Shown piece after piece: positions 9,611-19,012 of a stretch of 64,000 bases of DNA. The first letter of the stretch is position 1. Each line of letters opens with the position of its first letter. The position numbers and the translations under genes are program-made. The DNA is from Leclercia adecarboxylata (GTDB lineage Bacteria; Pseudomonadota; Gammaproteobacteria; Enterobacterales; Enterobacteriaceae): contig DERO01000007.1 in assembly GCA_002360945.1 (NCBI GenBank), positions 175,501 through 239,500 on the forward strand, read 5' to 3'. The notes beneath the pieces were generated by a model. The model was not told the DNA's origin. It ran no database searches and saw nothing but the letters and a program-made list of their open reading frames with translations.

Positions 9611-12246
9611 GGTTGTTCCTTACATTCCTTGCCTGTCGGGCAGCGGTTATCCGGTAATGCTGCATGTTGCTCCAGCCAGGTCTGCAGATTGTCGCCAAAA
9701 CGCAGGCTGCGCCAGAGGGTGAACAGGTTCTCCTGATGGGTATAGTTGAGGTTGACGGCTTGCGTCTGGTCCTCAACGCGGCTGGCGCCACGGAGGGTCG
9801 ATGCCAGAGTGAGTTCACCCAGGTTATCTACATTGAGTGTCGTCCACGACTGCGAAATTTCCATATAGCGAAGCCAGTTAATCGCCCCCGCCGCCGACCC
9901 GTTCTCTTTGGCCAGCGCATCGGCGGTGTCTTTGTCGAGGCGCAGGGTCATCGGCCCGGCGTTAGTCAGCCAGCCATCTTTGATGATCCACCTGTCGTTG
10001 TCCAGCCAGAACGGCAGCGCCCCGCTGAACGGCCCGGACAGGGCAAACTGTTTCGGATTGACGGCGCTAATGAGCTCGCTGGAGGAGATATTGCTGACCC
10101 GCAGCAGGGCCGCGTCGTGCTGCGGCATCCGCAGTTGCTGCATGGTCACTTCGCCGCCCAGCAGATCGACACTGACATTGGTCAGCAGCAGCGGATTCGC
10201 CTCGCTCCAGGGGTAGTCCCCCTGCAGATCGGCGGTGATATTGCGGGCCGTGACCTGATTGATCACTTCGCCAATGCGCAGCGTTACCGGGCCATGGGTG
10301 CCCAGCGACCAGGTGCCCTGGCTGAAGCGGAACGGCAGAACAAAATCAACGCCGTTCACTTTGTTATCCGGCATCCAAACGCTGCCGCTTTTCACAACCC
10401 CGTGGCCTCCGGCCTCAAAGCCCTGATCGGCCGCCGCGGAGAACGCCACCTGGGCATACAGCTCCCCTTCGCGCAGGGTCATTTTCCAGTCCGGCGGGAC
10501 CAGCGGCTGGAAGACGGTCAGGGATTGCTTCGGCCACCAGGCCTGGCCGCGCAGACGCTCCCCGTCCCAGCGGCCGTTTAGCTGCACCGGGCCGATCGCT
10601 TTAGCGTTGAGGGTACCTTTGAACTGGAACAGGGTCGGATCGCTGCCCTCGACGCTGAATTTAACCGTCGAGGGCGGTAATACGCTGCCGCCGGTGAAGG
10701 TGGTTTCTCCGGCGTCAAAAGATAATGCGCCGCTAAAATGTGGTCGGGCGGGATCGCGCTGCCAGCGGATCGGGCTGTCCAGCACCATGCGCGGCGTGCT
10801 GGCATGCATAGTGCCGTACTTCAGCTGATCGAACCCGGTCGAGAGTTCGCTGAGTTCAATCACGCTGTCGCGCCACTCGCCCCTGCCCGCCACGTCCCAG
10901 CGGGCCTGCATCGGGGTGAAGTTGCCCTCGCCCCAGTAGCGCCACTGCCACAGGCCGCGATCCGGCAGGAAGTCACTGGCCCGGCCGTCGAGATGCAGGG
11001 TGAAATCCCCCATCTCCTTTTCATGGGCCTTTAATATCGCCTGTAGACGACCGTCGATGCCGTTGCGGGTCAGCGCCACGCCGGCCAGCGGCCAGCGCAC
11101 CTCGTCAATATTGAGAGAATCAATGATCCGCCCACGGGAACGCAGCAGCGCCCCGGGCGCGAACGCCAGACGGGGCTCAGCAAGGCTGCCGGTCAACATC
11201 GCGGGAAGCTTTGCATACAGAATAAGATCATTCTGTTTGGCCACGCCGGTAAGCTGCATCGGCATGGCGCTGTTATCCACGCTGAGCTTGCCGGGACCAA
11301 AGGTGAGCACCGCGTTGCCTTTTCCGGCATCGCCCTGAGTCAGAACGTTCATCCGTCCGCTGATAACGGCCTTCTCCGTGCCCTGCTGCCAGTTTTCGAT
11401 CTTCAGCCCCAGGCGTCCGCTCAGGGGAATACCGGCCTGATCCCAGCGCCAGCGCCCGTCGCTGATGGTCAGCTGTTCAGAGGTGATCTGCCAGGGGAGA
11501 TCCAGCAGCGGCTCGCGGCTCTCCCGCTCAACCAGCACCAGCTGGCCCTGATTGTCCTGCCACGCCAGATCGGCATCCACCAGCGACGGGATCTGCGGTA
11601 CCGAGAAGGTCGCCACCGCATGCCCCTGCACCGGCAGGCCGTCCGGCACCAGCGGCAGGGTAAAGTCCCCCACCAGCGTCACCGGCTGCGGGTTATCGGG
11701 CAGATTGAGCGTGACGTCGCTGACGGTCAGGGAACGTCCCCGAAGTGTGCCGCGCAGGCTAAACTGATCCCCATGGTAAGTGATATCCTGGCGCGACGGC
11801 GTCAGCGAGGCGGTTAATTTCCCCTGCCACTGCTGCCAGGGAGAGAGCGTCAGGCGATCGATGGTCAGCCAGGTATTGGGCAGCAGCGACTGCCACTCGG
11901 CCAGGGTACGCGGCGCGGCGGGCGTGGACTCGCTGGCAGGGATTTTACTCAGGCAGGCGCTATTGAGATCCAGCCCGGCGATGTCGATTTTCCAGCGGCT
12001 CGGGTGGCTGAGCGTGGCGTCTTCCACGCGGGCGATTTCGCAGTCGTCAACCAGATAGCGCAGATCGGCGATCACCAGGGCGTTGCGCGTCAGGCGCGGA
12101 CTTTTTTCGAAGGCGATCCGGGTGCCCGCGGGCAGCCAGATACCGGCAAGCGTGGGAACCCACTGCGCAAGGGTCAGCAGCAGCGTCAGCGGCAAAAGAA
12201 CGATCAGCAGCAGTAGCGCGATTGCGGCTTTGTATTTACCCCTCAT
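9607..12246 (-). CDS. ydbH: YdbH, AsmA-like inter-membrane phospholipid transporter
   Basis: 879 residues, the same length as in E. coli. The N-terminus has one membrane anchor (about residues 6-32, very Leu-rich), followed by a long periplasmic beta-rich region typical of AsmA-like proteins (TamB, YhdP, YdbH), which form a hydrophobic groove for lipid movement. It is first in the ydbH-ynbE-ydbL operon. The promoter should lie in the ~160 bases between its start and the terminator of the small-protein pair at 12404. Confidence 0.93.
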   Translation of the reverse strand: MRGKYKAAIALLLLIVLLPLTLLLTLAQWVPTLAGIWLPAGTRIAFEKSPRLTRNALVIADLRYLVDDCEIARVEDATLSHPSRWKIDIAGLDLNSACLSKIPASESTPAAPRTLAEWQSLLPNTWLTIDRLTLSPWQQWQGKLTASLTPSRQDITYHGDQFSLRGTLRGRSLTVSDVTLNLPDNPQPVTLVGDFTLPLVPDGLPVQGHAVATFSVPQIPSLVDADLAWQDNQGQLVLVERESREPLLDLPWQITSEQLTISDGRWRWDQAGIPLSGRLGLKIENWQQGTEKAVISGRMNVLTQGDAGKGNAVLTFGPGKLSVDNSAMPMQLTGVAKQNDLILYAKLPAMLTGSLAEPRLAFAPGALLRSRGRIIDSLNIDEVRWPLAGVALTRNGIDGRLQAILKAHEKEMGDFTLHLDGRASDFLPDRGLWQWRYWGEGNFTPMQARWDVAGRGEWRDSVIELSELSTGFDQLKYGTMHASTPRMVLDSPIRWQRDPARPHFSGALSFDAGETTFTGGSVLPPSTVKFSVEGSDPTLFQFKGTLNAKAIGPVQLNGRWDGERLRGQAWWPKQSLTVFQPLVPPDWKMTLREGELYAQVAFSAAADQGFEAGGHGVVKSGSVWMPDNKVNGVDFVLPFRFSQGTWSLGTHGPVTLRIGEVINQVTARNITADLQGDYPWSEANPLLLTNVSVDLLGGEVTMQQLRMPQHDAALLRVSNISSSELISAVNPKQFALSGPFSGALPFWLDNDRWIIKDGWLTNAGPMTLRLDKDTADALAKENGSAAGAINWLRYMEISQSWTTLNVDNLGELTLASTLRGASRVEDQTQAVNLNYTHQENLFTLWRSLRFGDNLQTWLEQHAALPDNRCPTGKECKEQP

Positions 12247-12403
12247 GGGCAGTTAATATCCTGATTTAGCGAAAAAATTAGCCGACAGTATCGAATATTG
12301 TGGCATGTTTCGTCAGGCAGGTGAAGCGAAGGCCTGTTTAAGGATAGATGCGATGCCCCTGAATGTAAGCGTTTTTATTGTTTGCTCAATCTCTTTCAGG
12401 GCA

Positions 12404-12432
12404 ACAAAAAACCGCCCGCAGGCGGTTTAAAA
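12404..12432 (-). terminator. Intrinsic terminator after the small acidic protein gene
   Basis: Stem AAACCGCC / GGCGGTTT with a CGCA loop, flanked by A/T runs. Read on the minus strand it ends in TTTTTTG, 15 bases after the stop of the 54-aa gene. Confidence 0.85.
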
Positions 12433-12446
12433 AAGGCGTTCTAACC

Positions 12447-12611
12447 CTATCTTCTGATCACGTCAGGGTCATCAGGATCCAGCGGGTCATTCACATCAGG
12501 TATGTCATCGCCAGGGAGAAGTGGATCGGTGTCACCTGGCAGGGGATCGCTGCCACCAGGAAGCGGTTCGTCATCAGGAATGGGATCAATGTAATCTGGA
12601 CGATCAGCCAT
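12447..12611 (-). CDS. Small acidic Pro/Asp-rich protein, 54 aa, unknown
   Basis: Translates as MADRPDYIDPIPDDEPLPGG followed by three more P-x-P-G-D/N-D-P-like units and ending DDPDVIRR. More than half the residues are Asp, Pro or Gly, with no hydrophobic stretch and no Cys, so it is probably disordered. GGAGG five bases before the ATG is a strong ribosome binding site, and an intrinsic terminator follows directly, which supports a real gene. It lies 30 bases downstream of the Lys/Gln-rich 32-aa gene in the same direction. I do not recognise the family. Confidence 0.7.
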   Translation of the reverse strand: MADRPDYIDPIPDDEPLPGGSDPLPGDTDPLLPGDDIPDVNDPLDPDDPDVIRR

Positions 12612-12641
12612 AAAGCCTCCGTCAAACTGTGTTAAGAGAGG

Positions 12642-12740
12642 TTATTTCGATTTACCCGGTTTCTGTTTGCTCTTCTCATCTTGATTCTTTTGCGGCTGCT
12701 TAGGTTGCTCTTTAGAGACATGTTGTACGGTGGATTTCAT
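12642..12740 (-). CDS. Small basic Lys/Gln-rich protein, 32 aa, unknown
   Basis: Starts MKSTVQHVSKEQPKQPQKNQ and ends KPGKSK, with about ten lysines and six glutamines and no membrane segment. GGAG sits seven bases before the ATG. It is followed after 30 bases by the acidic 54-aa gene, and one terminator after the second gene suggests a two-gene transcript starting near 12780-12830. Function unknown; nucleic-acid binding or pairing with the acidic neighbour are guesses. Confidence 0.65.
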   Translation of the reverse strand: MKSTVQHVSKEQPKQPQKNQDEKSKQKPGKSK

Positions 12741-13013
12741 TTTGAAACTCCAGTTGTAGATGCAGCACATCGCCACTGTGAAACTATAAGTTACGCTTAT
12801 AGTTATATCGAGCGGGACGGCAACAGATTATTTTTATACTGATGTTTTATATAGGTTTGTTGCGAGATGAAAAGCGCGCTTTCTCTGTCTCCCTCCGGGA
12901 GGCAGGATGGTGTAAAATCATTATCAGAACTTATTGAATTCAATAATTTTTTATAATTTGTATGATTATTTTAATCATGCTAACGTAGTTTCAAAACCAC
13001 TGGAGAAAGTCTT

Positions 13014-14003
13014 ATGAAACTCGCGGTATATAGCACAAAGCAGTACGACAAAAAGTATCTGCAACATGTTAACGAGGGATATGGATTCGAACTTGAATTT
13101 TTCGACTTTCTGCTTAACGAAAAAACAGCCAAAACCGCGCACGGCTTTGATGCGGTCTGTATTTTCGTTAACGATGACGGCAGTCGTCCAGTGCTGGAAG
13201 AGCTTAAAAAACAGGGCGTGAAGTACATCGCTCTGCGCTGCGCGGGCTTCAACAATGTGGATCTCGACGCGGCTAAAGAGCTGGGTCTGCAGGTGGTACG
13301 CGTTCCCGCCTACTCCCCGGAAGCGGTGGCGGAACATGCCATCGGCCTGATGATGTCGCTGAACCGTCGTATTCACCGTGCTTATCAACGCACCCGTGAT
13401 GCCAACTTCTCGCTGGAAGGGCTGACCGGCTTTACGATGTACGGCAAAACCGCTGGGGTGATCGGCACCGGTAAAATCGGCATCGCGGCGCTGCGGATCC
13501 TGAAGGGCTTTGGCATGCGCCTTCTGGCATTTGACCCGTATCCAAGCGCCGCCGCGCTGGAGCTGGGTGTGGAGTATGTCGATCTGAAGACCCTGTACGC
13601 TGAGTCAGACGTGATCTCCCTGCACTGCCCGCTGACCGCAGATAATTACCACCTGCTGAACCAGAGCGCGTTCGATCAGATGAAAGATGGCGTAATGATC
13701 GTCAACACCAGTCGCGGTGGCCTGGTGGATTCCCAGGCGGCGATTGAAGCCCTGAAAACGCAAAAAATCGGTGCGCTGGGGATGGACGTGTACGAGAACG
13801 AACGCGATCTGTTCTTTGAAGATAAGTCTAACGACGTAATTCAGGATGACGTGTTCCGTCGCCTGTCCGCCTGCCACAACGTACTGTTTACAGGCCATCA
13901 GGCGTTCCTGACCGCCGAGGCGCTGATCAGCATCTCCGAGACCACGCTGGGTAACCTGAGCCAGCTCGAGAAAGGCGAAGCGAGCCCGAACGCGCTGTTC
14001 TGA
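13014..14003 (+). CDS. ldhA: D-lactate dehydrogenase, fermentative
   Basis: 329 residues, the E. coli length. It reduces pyruvate to D-lactate with NADH during fermentation. It is a member of the D-2-hydroxyacid dehydrogenase family: Rossmann motif GVIGTGKIG near residue 150, the substrate Arg region NTSRGGLVD, and the catalytic His in GHQAFLTAEAL near residue 296. The start ATG is preceded by GGAG. The upstream gap is AT-rich and probably holds its promoter. A CCCTCTCCC-type hairpin follows the stop. Confidence 0.97.
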   Translation: MKLAVYSTKQYDKKYLQHVNEGYGFELEFFDFLLNEKTAKTAHGFDAVCIFVNDDGSRPVLEELKKQGVKYIALRCAGFNNVDLDAAKELGLQVVRVPAYSPEAVAEHAIGLMMSLNRRIHRAYQRTRDANFSLEGLTGFTMYGKTAGVIGTGKIGIAALRILKGFGMRLLAFDPYPSAAALELGVEYVDLKTLYAESDVISLHCPLTADNYHLLNQSAFDQMKDGVMIVNTSRGGLVDSQAAIEALKTQKIGALGMDVYENERDLFFEDKSNDVIQDDVFRRLSACHNVLFTGHQAFLTAEALISISETTLGNLSQLEKGEASPNALF

Positions 14004-14014
14004 GTGAACATTCC

Positions 14015-14036
14015 CCCTCTCCCTCATGGGAGAGGG
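14015..14036 (+). terminator. Hairpin after ldhA
   Basis: CCCTCTCCC-TCAT-GGGAGAGGG, followed by AATAAAG. It is the same palindrome family as in the repeats around 4085 and 6385, and a possible terminator with a weak U-tract. Confidence 0.55.
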
Positions 14037-14138
14037 AATAAAGCCCACCCTGTTTTCAGATTATCCCGCAAGACAATTCCCGCCAGCGCAATAGACTATG
14101 CATTAGCTATTTATGAAGTGAATATATTGAGAAGAACC

Positions 14139-14552
14139 ATGAAAACGCTCGTCGCAGTAACGATCCTCAGCATGGCGCTGGCAGGCTGTGTCAATCCAGG
14201 GAAAGCCTCTGTTCAGGAAGAACAGCTTCAGCAGCACCGCTTTGTGCTGCAGAGTATGAATGGCACCGCCATTAACCCGGCCACTACGCCACCAGAGATT
14301 GCCTTTGGTGAAGATCTGGCGGTATCAGGCGTGATGTGTAACCGCTTCAGCGGCCAGGGCAAGCTGTCTGATGGCGAGCTCAAGGTGAAAGCGCTCGCCA
14401 TGACGCGTAAGCTGTGTACCGAGCCACAGCTCAATGACCTGGATCACGCCATCGGCACCATGCTGCGTAACGGGACGCAGGTCGACCTGACGGAAGACGT
14501 ATTAACTCTGGCGACGGCTGAGACGACGCTGGTCTTTAAACGTGCAGAGTAA
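14139..14552 (+). CDS. hslJ: HslJ, heat-inducible META-domain lipoprotein
   Basis: 137 residues from the chosen ATG. The frame runs 45 codons further up, but only this start gives a lipoprotein signal (lipobox LAGC), and GAGAAG lies in front. The META domain contains the SGVMCNRFSGQGKLSDGELKV-type core and the pair of conserved cysteines (VMCNRF and KLCTEP). In E. coli HslJ is linked to novobiocin resistance and heat shock; its biochemical role is not settled. It ends directly against the convergent ydbJ stop codon. Confidence 0.93.
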   Translation: MKTLVAVTILSMALAGCVNPGKASVQEEQLQQHRFVLQSMNGTAINPATTPPEIAFGEDLAVSGVMCNRFSGQGKLSDGELKVKALAMTRKLCTEPQLNDLDHAIGTMLRNGTQVDLTEDVLTLATAETTLVFKRAE

Positions 14553-14819
14553 TCAGTAAGCGCCGCAGGACCCGACGGCGAGCGACTGTTCACTGCAGCG
14601 TTTGCCGTTAGGCAGCGCGCACATGCCGATGGCCGAGCCATCCAGCTGACGCGCAACGGACAGCGACCCGCCAACCATGGCGCAATTTGCCTGCCCGGAA
14701 CTGGACATCGCCGCCCTTATCCCCGGCGCGACGTGCGCGGCGGTAGCCTGCTGAACAGGTTCATTGCTGCAGGCCGACAGTAACAAAGCGGCACACCCAA
14801 CCCAAAATGCTGCGCGCAT
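14553..14819 (-). CDS. ydbJ: YdbJ, DUF333 lipoprotein
   Basis: 88 residues from the ATG at 14819, matching E. coli YdbJ. The upstream extension of the frame is rejected because the lipoprotein signal (MRAAFWVGCAALLLSAC) starts here and GGGGAGAG precedes it. The C-terminal half has the Cys-rich DUF333 motif (ANCAMVGGSL, GMCALPNGKRC, SCGAY). Function unknown. It is convergent with hslJ, with no base between the stop codons. Confidence 0.92.
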   Translation of the reverse strand: MRAAFWVGCAALLLSACSNEPVQQATAAHVAPGIRAAMSSSGQANCAMVGGSLSVARQLDGSAIGMCALPNGKRCSEQSLAVGSCGAY

Positions 14820-15086
14820 AATCTCTCCCCATGTTGAATTGCAAAACCTATGCATAATAGGCATCCCACGTCCTGCCGTCGAGGGCCGAAGAACGGTTTT
14901 CTGCGCTGTCAAAATATTTGCAGACTATTTTCAGGCAAAAGTTTGATCAAACCATTGATGGCATTAATAAGCAGGACACAAAAGCGAAAATCGTTTCAGC
15001 GACCCTTTGCTAAAATAAAAAGATAACTACAGGACTCGTCGAGGTGTTACGGGTCCCTCTTTCTTTGCGCAATGTAAGGGTGTCAT

Positions 15087-18000
15087 ATGCAAACTATTGA
15101 CGGGAATGGCGCTGTCGCGTCCGTCGCGTTTCGCACCAGTGAAGTGATCGCCATCTATCCCATCACACCCAGCTCGACGATGGCTGAACAGGCTGATGCC
15201 TGGGCCGGAAACGGGCTGAAAAACGTCTGGGGCGATGTCCCTCGCGTGGTCGAAATGCAGTCTGAAGCCGGGGCGATTGCTACCGTTCACGGCGCGCTGC
15301 AGACCGGGGCGCTGTCCACCTCCTTTACCTCGTCGCAGGGGCTGCTGCTGATGATCCCGACGCTGTACAAGCTGGCGGGACAACTCACTCCGTTCGTACT
15401 GCACGTCGCGGCGCGTACCATCGCCACCCACGCCCTGTCGATTTTTGGCGATCACTCTGACGTGATGGCCGTGCGCCAGACCGGCTGCGCAATGCTCTGC
15501 TCCGCCAGCGTGCAGGAGGCGCAGGATTTTGCCCTGATCTCCCATATGGCGACCCTGAAAAGCCGGGTGCCGTTTATCCACTTCTTTGACGGTTTCCGCA
15601 CCTCGCACGAAATTAATAAGATTGTGCCGGTTTCCGATGACACCATCCGCAGCCTGCTCCCGCAGGCGGAGATCGACGCCCACCGCGCCCGCGCGCTGAA
15701 CCCGGAACATCCGGTGATCCGCGGCACCTCCGCTAACCCGGATACCTACTTCCAGTCCCGCGAGGCCACTAACCCGTGGTACAACGCGGTCTATGACCAC
15801 GTCGAGCAGGCGATGGCCGATTTTGCCGACGCCACCGGACGCGAGTACAAACCGTTCGAGTACTACGGCCATCCGCAGGCAGAGCGCGTGATTGTGATCA
15901 TGGGTTCCGCCATCGGCACCTGTGAAGAGGTGGTGGATGAACTGCTGAGCCGCGGCGAGAAAGTGGGCGTGCTGAAAGTGCGCCTCTACCGCCCGTTCTC
16001 CGCGAAGCATCTGCTGGCGGTATTGCCAGAGAGCGCGCGGTCGGTGGCGGTGCTGGATCGTACCAAAGAGCCCGGCGCCCAGGCCGAGCCGCTCTATCTG
16101 GACGTGATGACCGCCCTGGCCGAGGCCTTTAACGGCGGCGAGCGCGAAACGCTGCCGCGGGTGATTGGCGGACGCTATGGCCTCTCCTCCAAAGAGTTTG
16201 GCCCCGAATGCGTGCTGGCCATCTTCAACGAGCTCAGCGCCGCGAAGCCGAAGCCGCGCTTCACCGTTGGCATCTATGACGATGTCACCAATCTGTCGCT
16301 GTCGTTGCCGGAAAATACCCTGCCCTCCACCGCCAAGCTGGAAGCCCTGTTTTACGGCCTGGGCAGCGACGGCAGCGTGTCGGCCACCAAGAACAACATT
16401 AAGATCATCGGTAACTCCACGCCGTGGTATGCCCAGGGCTATTTCGTCTATGACTCGAAAAAAGCCGGTGGTCTGACGGTATCCCACCTGCGCGTCAGTG
16501 AGCAGCCGATCCGCTCGGCGTATCTGGTGTCGCAGGCCGATTTCGTCGGCTGCCACCAGCTGCAGTTTATCGACAAATACCAGATGGCCGAGCGCCTGAA
16601 GCCGGGCGGGATTTTCCTGCTCAACACCCCGTACAGCGCCGATGAGGTCTGGGGGCGTCTGCCGCAGGAAGTGCAGGCGGTGCTGAATCAGAAAAAAGCG
16701 AAGTTCTATATTGTTAACGCGGCGAAAATCGCTCGCGAATGCGGCCTTGCTGCACGCATCAACACCGTCATGCAGATGGCGTTCTTCCATCTGACGCAGA
16801 TCCTGCCGGGCGACAGCGCCCTGATGGAGCTGCAGGGGGCGATCGCCAAAAGCTACAGCAGCAAAGGTCAGGAGCTGGTGGAACGCAACTGGCAGGCGCT
16901 GGCGCTGGCCCGGGAATCGCTGGCAGAAGTGCCGTTGCAGCCGGTGAATGCCCACAGCCCGAACCGCCCGCCGGTAGTCTCCGATGCGGCGCCGGACTTT
17001 GTCAAAACCGTGACCGCGGCAATGCTGGCCGGTCTGGGAGATGCCCTGCCCGTCTCCGCATTGCCGCCGGACGGGACCTGGCCGATGGGCACCACCCGCT
17101 GGGAAAAACGCAATATTGCCGAAGCGATCCCAATCTGGAAAGAGGAGCTGTGCACCCAGTGTAACCACTGCGTAGCCGCCTGCCCGCACTCCGCGATCCG
17201 CGCCAAAGTTGTCTCTCCAGAGGCGATGGAGAACGCCCCTGCCAGCCTGCACTCGCTGGATGTGAAATCCCGCGACATGCGCGGCCAGAAATATGTTCTG
17301 CAGGTAGCACCGGAAGACTGCACCGGCTGTAACCTCTGCGTAGAGGTCTGCCCGGCGAAGGATCGCCAGAATCCGGAGATCAAGGCTATCAATATGATGT
17401 CGCGCCTTGAGCATGTTGAAGAGGAGAAAGTGAATTACGACTTCTTCCTCGACATGCCGGAAATCGATCGCAACAGCCTCGAGCGTATTGATATCCGTAC
17501 CTCCCAGCTGATCACCCCGCTGTTCGAATACTCCGGGGCCTGTTCCGGCTGCGGCGAAACGCCGTACATCAAGCTGCTGACCCAGCTGTACGGCGACCGG
17601 ATGCTGATCGCCAACGCCACCGGCTGTTCGTCGATTTATGGCGGTAACCTGCCGTCCACGCCGTACACCACCGACGCCAACGGACGCGGCCCGGCGTGGG
17701 CGAACTCGCTGTTCGAGGATAACGCCGAGTTTGGTCTGGGCTTCCGCTTAACGGTGGATCAGCACCGGGTGCGCGTGATGCGCCTGCTGAAGCAGTTTGC
17801 CGATAAGATCCCGGCAGAGCTGAACAGCGCTCTGCACAGCGAGGCCACACCGGACGTGCGTCGTCAGCAGGTGGCGGAGCTGCGTCAGCATCTGACGGGC
17901 GTTGAAGGAGCAGAACAGCTGTTAACCGATGCCGATGCGCTGGTCGAGAAATCGATCTGGCTGATCGGCGGTGACGGCTGGGCGTATGACATCGGCTTTG

Positions 18001-18611
18001 GCGGTCTCGATCACGTCCTCAGCCTGACCGAGAATGTCAATATTCTGGTGCTGGATACCCAGTGTTACTCCAATACCGGCGGCCAGGCCTCGAAAGCGAC
18101 CCCACTGGGGGCGGTAACCAAGTTTGGCGAGCACGGCAAACGCAAGGCGCGCAAAGATTTGGGCGTCAGCATGATGATGTACGGTCATGTTTATGTGGCG
18201 CAGATCTCACTGGGGGCGCAGCTGAACCAGACGGTGAAGGCGATTCAGGAGGCGGAAGCTTATCCAGGCCCGTCGCTGATCATCGCTTACAGCCCTTGCG
18301 AGGAGCATGGTTACGATCTGGCGCTGAGTCACGATCAGATGCGCCAGCTGACAGCCACCGGGTTCTGGCCGCTGTACCGCTTCGACCCGCGTCGTGCCGA
18401 TGAAGGTAAGCTGCCGCTGGCGCTGGATTCCCGTCCACCGTCGGATGCGCTGGCAGAGACGCTGATGCAGGAGCAACGCTTCCGTCGTCTCAACGCCCAG
18501 CAGCCTGAAGTGGCAGAGCAGCTGTGGAAGGATGCCGCCGCCGATTTGCAAAAACGCTACGACTTCCTGGCGCAGCTAGCAGGAAAAGCTGAAAAATCAG
18601 TCAGCGAGTAA
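15087..18611 (+). CDS. nifJ: Pyruvate:flavodoxin/ferredoxin oxidoreductase
   Basis: 1174 residues, identical in length to E. coli YdbK. It decarboxylates pyruvate to acetyl-CoA and passes electrons to flavodoxin or ferredoxin. Domains in order: pyrimidine-binding domain I with the IYPITPSSTMAEQ motif near the N-terminus, domains II-III, a two-[4Fe-4S] ferredoxin-like insert (CTQCNHCVAACP near residue 689 and CTGCNLCVEVCP near 745), and a C-terminal TPP domain with cluster cysteines in CSGCGETPY (near 818) and the GDGWAYDIGFGGLDHV motif (near 962). In E. coli it is induced by oxidative stress through SoxS. No soxbox could be placed here by eye. A terminator follows the stop. Confidence 0.97.
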   Translation: MQTIDGNGAVASVAFRTSEVIAIYPITPSSTMAEQADAWAGNGLKNVWGDVPRVVEMQSEAGAIATVHGALQTGALSTSFTSSQGLLLMIPTLYKLAGQLTPFVLHVAARTIATHALSIFGDHSDVMAVRQTGCAMLCSASVQEAQDFALISHMATLKSRVPFIHFFDGFRTSHEINKIVPVSDDTIRSLLPQAEIDAHRARALNPEHPVIRGTSANPDTYFQSREATNPWYNAVYDHVEQAMADFADATGREYKPFEYYGHPQAERVIVIMGSAIGTCEEVVDELLSRGEKVGVLKVRLYRPFSAKHLLAVLPESARSVAVLDRTKEPGAQAEPLYLDVMTALAEAFNGGERETLPRVIGGRYGLSSKEFGPECVLAIFNELSAAKPKPRFTVGIYDDVTNLSLSLPENTLPSTAKLEALFYGLGSDGSVSATKNNIKIIGNSTPWYAQGYFVYDSKKAGGLTVSHLRVSEQPIRSAYLVSQADFVGCHQLQFIDKYQMAERLKPGGIFLLNTPYSADEVWGRLPQEVQAVLNQKKAKFYIVNAAKIARECGLAARINTVMQMAFFHLTQILPGDSALMELQGAIAKSYSSKGQELVERNWQALALARESLAEVPLQPVNAHSPNRPPVVSDAAPDFVKTVTAAMLAGLGDALPVSALPPDGTWPMGTTRWEKRNIAEAIPIWKEELCTQCNHCVAACPHSAIRAKVVSPEAMENAPASLHSLDVKSRDMRGQKYVLQVAPEDCTGCNLCVEVCPAKDRQNPEIKAINMMSRLEHVEEEKVNYDFFLDMPEIDRNSLERIDIRTSQLITPLFEYSGACSGCGETPYIKLLTQLYGDRMLIANATGCSSIYGGNLPSTPYTTDANGRGPAWANSLFEDNAEFGLGFRLTVDQHRVRVMRLLKQFADKIPAELNSALHSEATPDVRRQQVAELRQHLTGVEGAEQLLTDADALVEKSIWLIGGDGWAYDIGFGGLDHVLSLTENVNILVLDTQCYSNTGGQASKATPLGAVTKFGEHGKRKARKDLGVSMMMYGHVYVAQISLGAQLNQTVKAIQEAEAYPGPSLIIAYSPCEEHGYDLALSHDQMRQLTATGFWPLYRFDPRRADEGKLPLALDSRPPSDALAETLMQEQRFRRLNAQQPEVAEQLWKDAAADLQKRYDFLAQLAGKAEKSVSE

Positions 18612-18619
18612 TCATCCAG

Positions 18620-18643
18620 GCCCGGTATGTCCGGGCTTTTCTT
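18620..18643 (+). terminator. Intrinsic terminator of nifJ
   Basis: GCCCGG-TATGT-CCGGGC followed by TTTTCTTT, nine bases after the stop codon. Confidence 0.85.
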
Positions 18644-18650
18644 TGGCCAT

Positions 18651-18764
18651 AAAAAAACCCGCCAGTAATGTACTGGCGGGCAATCCTGTTCCGTAAAAAA
18701 TAACTGTTACGAATTAAAAAACGGGTAATTAAATAAGCGGATAAAAATACTACAGGCATATAAC
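18651..18764 (-). ncRNA. micC: MicC, Hfq-binding small RNA
   Basis: ~114 nt on the minus strand between nifJ and ompN, the same place and orientation as E. coli micC. The 5' end GTTATATGCCT matches the MicC 5' end, the part that pairs with ompC mRNA in E. coli (and ompD in Salmonella). The middle is AT-rich and differs from E. coli. The 3' end is a 10-bp hairpin (CCCGCCAGTA / TACTGGCGGG, 18658-18680) followed by seven T residues, the Hfq-type terminator. The transcription start is inferred from the conserved 5' end and the spacing to the promoter. Confidence 0.88.
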
Positions 18765-18771
18765 GAGGCTG

Positions 18772-18801
18772 AGTCTACTGATTTTATTAAGAAATGAGTA
18801 A
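18772..18801 (-). promoter_or_regulatory. micC promoter (-35/-10)
   Basis: On the minus strand TTACTC (18796-18801) and TAGACT (18772-18777) are separated by 18 bases. Seven bases lie between the -10 and the inferred +1 at 18764. Confidence 0.55.
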
Positions 18802-19012
18802 TTTTTGTTTTGTATGGATTTAATTAATATATTCACTGAACTTATGACTATTTCTTTGGCAGCAAATCCTTGAGATTTCACTTAATTGGTAACAATTATG
18901 CTTTTTCGCTGGGGAAGAGAGTGATTTAGCATGTGACCACTTTCCACAGCAGAAAGTTCCATGGAAAGTTTAAAAATATTAAATATAAAAAACAGCATAA
19001 GGAATAGTCACA

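Noticed and set aside
14004..14138. 45-codon N-terminal extension of hslJ
   Set aside because: It runs through the hairpin after ldhA; the lipoprotein signal starts at 14139.
15027..17414. 795-aa open frame on the minus strand, antisense to nifJ
   Set aside because: nifJ matches E. coli along its whole length; the reverse frame is open only because of the high GC of third positions and its translation is Arg/His/Gly-rich with no domain.
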